DNA from: Methanohalobium evestigatum Z-7303
Lineage (GTDB): Archaea > Halobacteriota > Methanosarcinia > Methanosarcinales > Methanosarcinaceae
Direction: 5' to 3'
NCBI RefSeq assembly: GCF_000196655.1
Contig: NC_014253.1
Coordinates: forward strand, 1,815,423-1,879,422
Length of the DNA: 64,000 nt
Shown: piece after piece, positions 56,786 through 64,000 of the stretch
Position numbering within the stretch: the stretch's first letter is position 1
Layout of the letters: the number at the start of each line of letters is the position of its first letter
Translations under genes and position numbers: made by a program
Notes under the pieces: model-generated
What the model was told of the DNA's origin: nothing
The model's database searches: none
Seen by the model: only the letters and a program-made list of their open reading frames with translations

Positions 56786-57616
56786 ATGATAGATATCAAA
56801 AATCTGGTTTATCAATATGAAAGCAACAGTAAATACCCGGTTTTGAACAGCATAAACCTTCAGGTTAAAAAAGGCGAATTTGTATCAATAGTAGGAGAAA
56901 ACGGATGTGGAAAATCAACTCTTGTACAGCACCTTAATGCTATACTTATCCCTTCAAAAGGAACTGTGCAGATTGAAGGTTTAGATACAAAAAAACAATC
57001 CAACATATGGTCTATACGACAGAAGGTGGGGATGGTTTTCCAGAACCCCCAATCCCAGTTTATAGGTACTACTGTTCAGGAAGACGTTGCATTCGGACCT
57101 GAAAATCTGGCACTCTCCAACCATGAAATTCGAACCAGATTGGATGATGCACTGGAACAGGTAGGAATGTTGGATTTTAAAGAATACAACCCTATGTCAT
57201 TAAGTGGTGGACAAAAACAATGTGTAGCTATTGCCGGTGTACTGGCTATGAAACCCGAATACATTGTTCTGGACGAAATAACTTCCATGCTTGATGATAA
57301 ATCGCAAAAAACGATATTTGATATCATGAAATATCTCCAGAAAAACGGAATAACGATAATCTATGTCACACACAGGATAAAAGATGTCGTCAATTCCGAC
57401 CGGATTATTGTGTTATCAAAAGGCAGTATCCTGTATAATGACAAACCTCAAACGGTTTTAAAAGAACCTTCTCTTCCAGAATCAGGGATTGAAATACCTC
57501 CCATAGTAGAACTTGCCAACAAGCTGGAAAAAGATGGGATTATAGATACATATAATAACAAATATCTGCCTTTTTCAAATAAAGAGCTTCTGGAGGATTT
57601 ATGTCAATCAATATAA
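56786..57616 (+). CDS. ecfA1: ECF transporter ATPase A1
   Basis: 276-residue ABC ATPase. Walker A GENGCGKSTL, Q-loop NPQSQFIG, signature LSGGQKQ and a Walker B LDEITSMLD. The replaced glutamate-proline (DEIT instead of DEPT) is seen in several EcfA proteins. It starts two bases after the bioY stop and overlaps ecfA2 by 16 bp. It forms the heterodimeric motor for biotin uptake with EcfA2. Confidence 0.95.
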   Translation: MIDIKNLVYQYESNSKYPVLNSINLQVKKGEFVSIVGENGCGKSTLVQHLNAILIPSKGTVQIEGLDTKKQSNIWSIRQKVGMVFQNPQSQFIGTTVQEDVAFGPENLALSNHEIRTRLDDALEQVGMLDFKEYNPMSLSGGQKQCVAIAGVLAMKPEYIVLDEITSMLDDKSQKTIFDIMKYLQKNGITIIYVTHRIKDVVNSDRIIVLSKGSILYNDKPQTVLKEPSLPESGIEIPPIVELANKLEKDGIIDTYNNKYLPFSNKELLEDLCQSI

Positions 57617-58416
57617 AAAACGTAGACTTTTCCTACAATAAAAATACACAACTTGAAACCCGTGTACTTGAAAACATAAATCTGACAATAGATAAAAACG
57701 AATTTGTAGGCATAACAGGCAAAATCGGTTCCGGGAAATCAACTCTGATAAAATTGTTTAACGGTTTATTTGTACCAGATAATGGATATGTTTATGTTGA
57801 CGGGGCGGATGCTTCAGATAAAAAAACCAGAAAAAAAGTGGGATTGCTGTTCCAGAACCCACATGACCAGATTTTTTCTAAAACCGTTTATGAGGAAATA
57901 GCCTTTGCTCCGTCCAATTTCGGAATTAGAGGTGATGAGCTGACTGAACGTGTCCATGAATCCCTTCACCTTGTAGGTTTAGATACAAAAATAACTGATA
58001 TTTCACCTTTTAAGTTAAGCGGTGGAGAGATGCGCAGAGTAGCTCTTGCAGGTGTTCTGGCTATGAAACCTGAATATCTTATTCTGGATGAACCTACATC
58101 AGGCATGGACATAAAAGGTAAAAAAGAACTCTATTCAAACCTAAAAAAGATACACGGTACCGGAACATGTGTTGTTATTGTCTCTCATCAAATTGATGAT
58201 TTGCTGCCTTTGGTGAATAAAATTGTACTGATGGATAATGGAAAAATTACATTTGCCGGAACACCTTCTGAATATCTTGAAAATATAAGTTCACCTGTTC
58301 CTGAAATCACCCAACTTATGCAGGGGCTTAAAAGTAAGGGATTTAACGTACGAAATGATGTATTAACAGTTGACGATGCATACGAACAAATTAGAAAACT
58401 GCTGACGAAAAAATAG
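57601..58416 (+). CDS. ecfA2: ECF transporter ATPase A2 (ends in UAG)
   Basis: 271-residue ABC ATPase: Walker A GKIGSGKSTL, Q-loop NPHDQIFS, signature LSGGEMRR, Walker B LDEPTSGMD. The translation ends at a TAG (58414-58416), the only UAG terminus I find among the 62 complete genes of the window. The frame continues without a shift into ecfT through a second TAG at 58423-58425. TGGAGG precedes its ATG. Pairs with EcfA1. Confidence 0.95.
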   Translation: MSINIKNVDFSYNKNTQLETRVLENINLTIDKNEFVGITGKIGSGKSTLIKLFNGLFVPDNGYVYVDGADASDKKTRKKVGLLFQNPHDQIFSKTVYEEIAFAPSNFGIRGDELTERVHESLHLVGLDTKITDISPFKLSGGEMRRVALAGVLAMKPEYLILDEPTSGMDIKGKKELYSNLKKIHGTGTCVVIVSHQIDDLLPLVNKIVLMDNGKITFAGTPSEYLENISSPVPEITQLMQGLKSKGFNVRNDVLTVDDAYEQIRKLLTKK

Positions 58417-58430
58417 AGGGTGTAGTCACT

Positions 58431-59208
58431 ATGCACAGCTTTTTTTTTTAATTATGTTCCGGGAAATTCATTAATACATCATCTTGACCCAAGAACTAAA
58501 TTATTAGCCGTTATGGTTGCAAGCATATTCATATTCAATGCTGAAACTTTTTCAGAACTGATTACAATTGCAGGGTTTTTTGTTATAATTACTTTTATTT
58601 CAGGTGTTAATTACAGGATATTTTTTAAATCACTGCGCCCCATGTCCCTATTTTTTGTTTTTCTGTTTTTTATTCAACTATTTTTAAGTGACGGCAAACC
58701 AATATTTACAATCGGATTTATTAATCCCACTTATGAAGGTTTAATAACAGGGCTACAGATAACAACCAGATTCATATTTTTGATTCTATTTGCATCTCTT
58801 CTCACTGCAACAACTCAGCCGGTTATGATTACCAGTGGGATTGAAAGGTTAATCCGCCCCCTGCCTTTAAAATACATAGGGATTTCATCGTTCGACATTG
58901 CAACCATGATGTCACTTTCCATCAGATTTATTCCACTTTTGTTTGATAATGCAAAAAAAATACAATATGCACAAATGTCTCGAGGTGTGGATTTTAAACA
59001 TAATATTTTCAAAAGCTTTTCATCGGTAGCTGTTCCGTTGATAATGAGTACAAAGCGTACTGCCCAGGACATAGCTATCGCAATGGAGAGTCGATGTTAT
59101 CAGGGAATATATCGAACTTCTTTGTTCGAACTTGAAATGAAGAATGCAGACTGGACAGTTCTGTCAGGGATTTCTGTAATGGTTCTGCTTTTTATGTTTT
59201 TAATTTAA
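58431..59208 (+). CDS. ecfT: ECF transporter transmembrane protein EcfT; start region disrupted by a T10 run
   Basis: Membrane scaffold that couples the ATPases to BioY. Five or so hydrophobic segments and the coupling motif region (MESRCYQGIYR) are present. The conserved N-terminus FNYVPGNSLIHHLDPRTKL is encoded from 58447 in a frame with no proper start. The ATG at 58431, which has a GAGGGTG ribosome site, would read MHSFFF and then stop because the run at 58440-58449 has ten T residues. Nine T would join it perfectly. The first legal in-frame ATG is 58513, which would delete the conserved N-terminus. Transcript slippage, UAG readthrough or a sequence error are the options. Confidence 0.85.
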
Positions 59209-59236
59209 TTTTTTAGTTATACCCTGTAATTAAAAT

Positions 59237-59265
59237 TTTATATATAAACAAATGTTCATTTATTC
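59237..59265 (+). promoter_or_regulatory. arsR promoter and putative operator
   Basis: TTTTATATATAA (59236-59247) is about 25 bp before the ATG at 59266, suggesting a leaderless or nearly leaderless mRNA. Directly after it the palindrome AAATGTTCATTT (59250-59261) has the form of an ArsR/SmtB operator. Autorepression is inferred. Confidence 0.55.
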
Positions 59266-59586
59266 ATGGATTATAGAGAATGTGAGCGTTTAGATGAAGA
59301 ACTGATAAAAAGTTTGGAATCGTCAGCTCCTGATGATAACACTATTTCAAAAATGTCCAGAGTGTTTCAAGCTCTCCAATCCAAAAGTCGATTAAAAATC
59401 CTATTGATACTTTCTAAAAAAAGTATGCGTGTCTGTGAAATGGTATATGCACTTGGTATGTCACAGTCTGCCATTTCACACAGTCTTAGGGTTTTGAATT
59501 ATCTTGACCTTGATAGAATGGATAAAAGAGGTAAAACTATATATTCTATCGCAGATGAGCATATTCTGACGTACTCCAACGGATAA
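59266..59586 (+). CDS. ArsR-family transcriptional regulator, C-terminus reshaped by transposon end
   Basis: 106-residue winged-helix repressor. The recognition helix region MSQSAISHSLRVLNYLDLD and wing KRGKTIYSIADEHI are standard. A CEMVY motif gives one possible metal-sensing cysteine in the alpha-3 region, with further cysteines not forming a full CVC site. The stop codon lies inside the hairpin of the decayed TnpB element (ACGGAT/ATCCGT at 59576-59589). The last few residues (about TYSNG) are therefore transposon sequence and the C-terminal helix is probably truncated. Likely regulates the downstream permease. Confidence 0.88.
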   Translation: MDYRECERLDEELIKSLESSAPDDNTISKMSRVFQALQSKSRLKILLILSKKSMRVCEMVYALGMSQSAISHSLRVLNYLDLDRMDKRGKTIYSIADEHILTYSNG

Positions 59587-59961
59587 ATCCGTAGGGTTGT
59601 GTGGTCACCATCCATCTTGACGTTGCCACTTGCGGGGCGCCAGTACTCCCGTACGATGCATCTCTGTCTGCACCGCATCGTTTGTGCTCGACACCAGGCA
59701 ATGTTTGGTAGAACCTGATGATACACAAACAACCGACTGAACAATGTCTTACATCAGGCAGCTTGCTCAAAGCAACTGTACACTGAAAGCATTGCTACAT
59801 CTATAATACTGTATATACTATACAAAAATAAAAAAATATTGGTTCAAAAAACAATAACCAACGGGGTTGTTTCATCATTCTTTAAACTTCGTTTAAAGAT
59901 GTCTTTTAAAGAAAACGGTTAGAAACCGTTGGCTTTCACGTACCCCTGTTGCCCCATCTTC
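59570..59961 (-). mobile_element. decayed TnpB-type element between arsR and the permease gene
   Basis: The left end at the high-coordinate side has GATGGGGCAACAGGGG (minus strand). It also has hairpin AACGGTT/AACCGTT (59914-59930), hairpin TTTAAAC/GTTTAAA (59881-59897), and GATGAAACAACCCCGTTG shared with the copy near 36.0 kb. The low-coordinate side (59590-59770) is GC-rich and ends in hairpin ACGGAT/ATCCGT, as expected for tnpB tail and right end. However, I could not read a convincing TnpB protein there. Most of the gene is missing. A TTAC on the minus strand (59962-59965) borders the left end. Confidence 0.65.
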
Positions 59962-60008
59962 GTAACTCTTATTGACATGTGCATGGAACATATTACGGAG
60001 CAGTAAAC

Positions 60009-61082
60009 ATGATATGGGTGAATGTATATAACTATATACTGGGCATATTATCAGAATCTTGGTTTATTTTTGAAGAGGCTGCTCCTTATATGTTTCTGGG
60101 TTTTGGTGCTGCTGCACTAATACACATTTTTGTCCCAGATGAAAAGATAATGGATTATCTGGGATCATCAGCAGGGAAGTTTAAATCTGTACTCAATGCA
60201 TCACTTGCAGGCATACCACTTCCCCTGTGTTCATGCGGAGTTATACCTACTGCAATATCATTGAAAAAACGGGGTGCTACAAGAGGAGCTACACTTTCTT
60301 TCTTAATCTCAACTCCAGAAACCGGAGTTGATTCGATTGCTATAACCTATGCATTAATCGACCCTATAATGACAGTCTTTCGACCGGTTGTTACATTCAT
60401 CACCGCATTAAGTGCCGGTATCACAAACAATATATTTATAAAAGATGAAATACCAAACTTTTCAAACCCTTCAAATGAATCATCTAACTGCGCCTGTGAA
60501 TCATGTGACTTGGATAAGGTAAATACAGAACAAAAAATGTCAAAGCGGTTTATAGAAGGATTTAGATACTCCTTTGTCGAACTTCTTGGTGATATCTCGA
60601 AATGGCTCATCCTTGGAATTATTTTTGCCGGTGTTATATCATATGCTGTTCCTGACAATTGGATTCAGTCATATCTTGGCGGTGGAATAAATTCCATGCT
60701 TATAATGCTTATAATCGGAATACCTTTGTATATATGTGCCAGTGCATCCACTCCACTTGCATCTGCACTCATTGCAAAAGGGACAAGTCCGGGTACAGCA
60801 TTTGTATTTCTGCTTGCAGGACCCGCCACAAATACGGCTACATTGACAATGGTTACCCGATATCTTGGTAAGTTTACAGCCATAATATATCTGATGATAA
60901 TTGCTATATGTTCTCTCGGTTTCGGTCTTATCCTAGATATGATATATTTTAAACTTGGAATCGAGGCAATGGCTGAGGTAGGAAAAGCAAGTGAAATACT
61001 TCCTGCAGAAGTTAAAACATTTTTTGCTGTACTTCTTGTACCAATTATAGTATATGGTATGTACCAAGAAGTTAATGAATAA
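60009..61082 (+). CDS. permease of the DUF318/SO_0444 type, putative metal efflux
   Basis: About 357 residues with eight to ten hydrophobic segments. The two conserved blocks PLCSCGVIPTAISLKKRGAT and SASTPLASALIAKG frame a cytoplasmic loop with NCACESCD cysteines that may bind metal or metalloid. Relatives export arsenic or transition-metal ligands and commonly pair with ArsR regulators. Here the transposon remnant separates it from arsR. ATG at 60009 with GGAG upstream is preferred over a GTG at 59979, which would include remnant-flanking sequence. Confidence 0.85.
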   Translation: MIWVNVYNYILGILSESWFIFEEAAPYMFLGFGAAALIHIFVPDEKIMDYLGSSAGKFKSVLNASLAGIPLPLCSCGVIPTAISLKKRGATRGATLSFLISTPETGVDSIAITYALIDPIMTVFRPVVTFITALSAGITNNIFIKDEIPNFSNPSNESSNCACESCDLDKVNTEQKMSKRFIEGFRYSFVELLGDISKWLILGIIFAGVISYAVPDNWIQSYLGGGINSMLIMLIIGIPLYICASASTPLASALIAKGTSPGTAFVFLLAGPATNTATLTMVTRYLGKFTAIIYLMIIAICSLGFGLILDMIYFKLGIEAMAEVGKASEILPAEVKTFFAVLLVPIIVYGMYQEVNE

Positions 61083-61154
61083 ACAAAAGAGAGATTATAT
61101 ACAATAAACTAAATACTGTCTAACAGCCATAACCATGTTTTCAGAGGAAGATAA

Positions 61155-61619
61155 ATGGAAGATACAGATAAAACCGGTAGAGACAAATTGACCAAAAGCA
61201 AAAGTGACCGTATGCTTGCCGGTGTTTGTGGAGGTATTGCTGAATATTTCGATGTTGACCCGGTACTTGTAAGAGTTGCTTTTGTGGTTCTTGCACTGGT
61301 AAATGGACTTGGTATATTGTTATATATCATCCTTGCTATCGTTATGCCTGAACCTGAGAACAACGATAAAACGCCTGAACAAAACACAACCAGTGAAAAC
61401 GGTACTGATGAATACAGCGAAAATGATACCTATACAAAAACACAGCATAAATCCAACCGTACTGACCGCACCTTATGGCTTGGAGTTATTTTAATTATTC
61501 TTGGTATTTTTCTTATTATTGACAGGTTTAATGTCTTCTGGTGGTTAGGATGGGATGTACTCTGGCCAGGTATACTAATATTAATTGGATTCTGGATTAT
61601 TACCAGAGTTAGAAGATAA
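61155..61619 (+). CDS. PspC-domain membrane protein
   Basis: 154 residues. The N-terminal PspC module (SKSDRMLAGVCGGIAEYFDV) contains one hydrophobic helix. An acidic Asn/Thr-rich linker leads to a C-terminal pair of hydrophobic segments (LWLGVILIILGIFLIIDRF, then WPGILILIGFWIITR), similar to LiaF/DUF5668-like ends. In bacteria PspC proteins sense envelope stress, and archaeal function is unknown. Preceded by an AGAGGAAG ribosome site. Confidence 0.85.
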   Translation: MEDTDKTGRDKLTKSKSDRMLAGVCGGIAEYFDVDPVLVRVAFVVLALVNGLGILLYIILAIVMPEPENNDKTPEQNTTSENGTDEYSENDTYTKTQHKSNRTDRTLWLGVILIILGIFLIIDRFNVFWWLGWDVLWPGILILIGFWIITRVRR

Positions 61620-61646
61620 TTTACAACCTAATAAAGTGGATTTTAC

Positions 61647-62108
61647 ATGAGTTTTGATTATTCAAATAAGGGTGTTTACTTTCTGATATTTAAAAATAAG
61701 CCATCTAAAGTAACAACCGGAAAACTTGGATATATATCGTTCAAAGAGGGTTATCATGTTTATGTAGGGTCTGCTCTTGGACCCGGTGGATTAAAACGGG
61801 TTAAGAGGCATATTAGTCTATCTAAAAACCGGGATAAAAATCCCAGATGGCATATAGATAATCTTCATATCAGCCAATGTTTCAAATTGTTTGCAACAAT
61901 ATGCGCAATCACAGATAAAAAATATGAATGTTTGGTTGCACAGAAGTTAATCCAGAACAACTGGAATTACATCCCTGATTTTGGATGTAGTGATTGTTCC
62001 TGCCAGTCTCATCTGTTTTATAGAAAAAGTAATCCAATAGATGAAATAAAGCACTTATTTTTAGAATTTGGACTTGAACCATACATAAACCATTTAAATT
62101 TTAAATGA
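61647..62108 (+). CDS. DUF123 / GIY-YIG-like nuclease domain protein
   Basis: 153 residues. GVYFLIF and GYHVYVGSALGPGG follow the GIY-YIG arrangement of DUF123 (COG1833). WHIDNLH and a C-terminal DFGCSDCSCQSHLFY cysteine cluster match that family. It is probably a structure-specific nuclease or DNA-binding protein, with the role unassigned. The stop overlaps the possible ATG of the SMR gene (ATGA at 62105-62108). Confidence 0.85.
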   Translation: MSFDYSNKGVYFLIFKNKPSKVTTGKLGYISFKEGYHVYVGSALGPGGLKRVKRHISLSKNRDKNPRWHIDNLHISQCFKLFATICAITDKKYECLVAQKLIQNNWNYIPDFGCSDCSCQSHLFYRKSNPIDEIKHLFLEFGLEPYINHLNFK

Positions 62109-62137
62109 ATATTAGTATAAAAGACCTTAGTCTAAAA

Positions 62138-62455
62138 ATGGAATGGATATACCTTTTTATTGCTGCCACTTTTGAAATCGGATGGGCGGTATCATTAAAA
62201 TATACCGAAGGATTCAGCAAACTTTACCCCACTATAGTAATGGTCATATTCATGGTCTTAAGTTTCTATTTCCTGTCCCAAGCCGTCAAAAATCTGCCCA
62301 TCGGAACAGGATATGCTGTCTGGACTGGTACAGCAGTAATTGGAACTGCCATCCTTGGAGTATTCCTTTTTAATGAACCATATAATATAGGAAGGGTTTT
62401 ATGTATAATGTTGATTGCCACAGGTATAGTAGGTCTAAAGTTTATATCAGGATAA
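62138..62455 (+). CDS. small multidrug resistance family exporter, SugE/Gdx type
   Basis: 105 residues, four transmembrane helices. WIYLFIAATFEIGWAVSLKY carries the essential membrane glutamate of SMR transporters. The GTGYAVWTGTAVIGTAILG block is of the SugE/Gdx (guanidinium exporter) subtype rather than EmrE. An in-frame ATG at 62105 overlaps the upstream stop and would add 11 residues by translational coupling. I prefer 62138 because family proteins begin at that point, but neither has a clear ribosome site. Confidence 0.85.
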   Translation: MEWIYLFIAATFEIGWAVSLKYTEGFSKLYPTIVMVIFMVLSFYFLSQAVKNLPIGTGYAVWTGTAVIGTAILGVFLFNEPYNIGRVLCIMLIATGIVGLKFISG

Positions 62456-62484
62456 TTGGTTTATAAACACTGGGAGTGACTAAT

Positions 62485-62886
62485 ATGTACAAAACATTCA
62501 ATTTAAATACTAAATCGCGCAATGAAATGGTAGATATTACAAGCGAAGTAAAAAACGCCCTGAAAGAACTCAACGCTGATAACGGAATCGCAACCATTTA
62601 CTGCCGGCATACAACCGGTGGTATAACCATCAATGAAAATGCTGACCCATCAGTACAGCATGATATTATCGAATTCCTTAACAAACTTGTCCCTGCAAAT
62701 CAATCGTATTTCAAGCACATGGAAGGGAATGCAGACAGTCATGTTAAATCGTCGATAATTGGAACATCAGAGCAAGTTATAATAGAAGAAGGAAAACCAG
62801 TGCTTGGTAGATGGCAGGGTATATTTTTTACCGAATTTGATGGACCCAGAAACAGAAAAGTACATGTTAAATTCAGCAGTGATTAA
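62485..62886 (+). CDS. UPF0047/YjbQ family protein
   Basis: About 133 residues, the usual size. The conserved CRHTTGGITINENADP and HVKSSIIGTSEQVII with GRWQGIFFTEFDGPRNRKV are all present. Members bind metal and some show thiamine-phosphate synthase activity, so a side reaction of thiamine metabolism is possible. The ATG at 62485 follows GGGAGTG, and a GTG at 62476 overlaps that site. Confidence 0.92.
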   Translation: MYKTFNLNTKSRNEMVDITSEVKNALKELNADNGIATIYCRHTTGGITINENADPSVQHDIIEFLNKLVPANQSYFKHMEGNADSHVKSSIIGTSEQVIIEEGKPVLGRWQGIFFTEFDGPRNRKVHVKFSSD

Positions 62887-62908
62887 GGTCTTACATATAA
62901 TCTAAAAG

Positions 62909-63868
62909 TTAACGTTTTTCTTTTACCAAACTATCCAGAATATTCCTACTTTTTACAATATCATCAAGTGTTTGTTTTATTATTTTTCCATCCCTAATCT
63001 GTTTTTCTGCATCAAGATTATGCTTTTTTGCATATGCAATTAATTTCTGTGTTTCACTTTCTGTAAGAATCGCGTCATGATAATTACTTACAGGCAAAAT
63101 TTCTAGATTCAAGTTTTCATTTTCCAGTAGTGGAATTATTCTTCTAAAACCGTCAATCCCTATCTCACCATCACCTATACATTTGTGGTCTGCCACCCCG
63201 TACCACGGGTGCGGATTATAAGGATCACAATCATGAACATGATAATACACTGGTACCCCAGTGTTTTTTACATCAACTATAAATTGTTTCAACTTTTCAA
63301 TCGACTCGTTTTTTGTATATCCCTGTTTAACCCTGTAAAAATAATAGACATGACCTATATCTATACATGAGCCGATATGTTCCATATTTGTGTGGGATAT
63401 TTGTCTTATCAACTTGAGATAGTAATTAATTTCAAGCGTATTACTGAATTCGATATACAAATTATTGTTAAGATTTTTAAGATAAGGTTCAATCAGTTTT
63501 AAGGCATTGATATAACTGTTTAACCTTGAATCAGAAAGAGTTGTAAGGTAAGGGTCTGTTTCATCATGGACAATGTAACCTGTACCTGACGTACCGGTTA
63601 AAAATTCAATTGCAGATTCAACATATTTCCTATTTCTTTCCGGGATGTCATCTGAAAAATAGAAACCCAATTCCCCACTTTTTCGTATATGTACATTATA
63701 ATCCAATACATTGTTTACAGATTTTAATAAACTAACAGCTTCATACTGTTGTTTATAGGAATAAATATTTAATTCCAGACCTATACTATTTAGGATTGCT
63801 TTTTCCAGCTGCATATTAATTATTGGATGATTCCCACCCCAACAGTCGAATCTCATAAAATAATTCAT
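62909..63868 (-). CDS. TIM-barrel protein of the xylose isomerase-like family
   Basis: 319 residues. Likely metal-binding motifs: NLYIEFSNT, SCIDIGHVYY, YYHVHDCDPYN and GDGEIGIDGFRRI. Longer than the barrel protein at 34827-35600 and only distantly similar. An additional hydrophilic C-terminal region (after about residue 275) is not seen in standard isomerases. Substrate unknown. The 130 bp after it to the window edge hold AT-rich DNA with no gene. Confidence 0.75.
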   Translation of the reverse strand: MNYFMRFDCWGGNHPIINMQLEKAILNSIGLELNIYSYKQQYEAVSLLKSVNNVLDYNVHIRKSGELGFYFSDDIPERNRKYVESAIEFLTGTSGTGYIVHDETDPYLTTLSDSRLNSYINALKLIEPYLKNLNNNLYIEFSNTLEINYYLKLIRQISHTNMEHIGSCIDIGHVYYFYRVKQGYTKNESIEKLKQFIVDVKNTGVPVYYHVHDCDPYNPHPWYGVADHKCIGDGEIGIDGFRRIIPLLENENLNLEILPVSNYHDAILTESETQKLIAYAKKHNLDAEKQIRDGKIIKQTLDDIVKSRNILDSLVKEKR

Positions 63869-64000
63869 GGTTTATACCTGATTTTTAATTCAATTATCAA
63901 CAATTAAATTCATTAGTTTTAAAAAATATTAAGATTTAAGGAGAGTTGCAGAAACTCATATACTACCCCAATCCTTAACCAGATTGTATAGCTTTTTTAA

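Noticed and set aside
59546-59770. Open reading frames on the minus strand in the GC-rich block after arsR
   Set aside because: They have no ribosome site or recognisable domain, overlap in two frames, and sit inside a decayed transposon.

Overview
The window looks like chromosome from a methylotrophic, probably salt-adapted methanogen of the Methanosarcinaceae (a Methanohalobium/Methanohalophilus/Methanosalsum-like archaeon). I base this on the methanogenesis genes (ftr, atwA, methanogenesis marker genes, CooS-type CO dehydrogenase, four-subunit pyruvate synthase), archaeal information genes (FEN-1, HerA/NurA, thermosome, eIF5A), low GC content and very acidic proteins. Species assignment is inference. 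About 62 complete genes, one gene cut by the left edge, two tRNAs and three TnpB-type transposon loci can be supported.

Layout. 1-7.1 kb: pcm with a zinc-finger gene, agmatinase plus eIF5A, a tungsten aldehyde ferredoxin oxidoreductase, a Kef-type antiporter, a ferredoxin, a DNA alkyltransferase and a membrane-anchored matrixin-like protease. 7.6-15.6 kb: a P-type-ATPase-like HAD phosphatase, atwA, and a tight run of methanogenesis marker genes mmp3-mmp6-mmp5-mmp15-mmp17-mmp7. This is the ATP-dependent activation machinery of methyl-coenzyme M reductase. 15.6-23.2 kb: housekeeping genes and two intramembrane proteases. 23.2-33.7 kb, mostly minus strand: ftr, a copB-type ATPase downstream of cooS, nth, the porCDAB operon and an AAA ATPase. 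33.8-41.6 kb: a UPF0200/UPF0201 fusion, a TIM-barrel gene, tRNA-Lys, a wrecked TnpB element carrying a MITE-like insert, nurA-herA and a sodium:solute symporter. 41.7-49.2 kb: a lipoprotein, an intact tnpB element, a PhnP-like hydrolase, an AAA ATPase, rimI, a divergent cis-prenyltransferase, ychF and tRNA-Arg. 49.3-56.1 kb: a giant FAD/Fe-S oxidoreductase with a Met-Pro tail, the thermosome and a potassium-channel-like protein. 56.2-59.2 kb: a biotin ECF transporter operon (bioY-ecfA-ecfA-ecfT). 59.3-61.1 kb: an ArsR regulator and a metal-efflux permease separated by a decayed TnpB element. The right end holds small genes (PspC, DUF123, an SMR exporter, YjbQ) and a TIM-barrel gene.

Most notable signals. 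(1) cooS is interrupted by one in-frame UAG, with perfect family homology on both sides. This is a pyrrolysine candidate. (2) By my reading only one of the 62 complete genes ends in UAG: ecfA2. That stop lies in the same frame as ecfT, with a second UAG just after it. (3) ecfT also has a T10 run that shifts its best start out of frame. (4) The three TnpB loci share left-end hairpins with a compensatory base-pair change. One is split by a palindromic-ended insert, and another supplies the stop codon of the ArsR gene.
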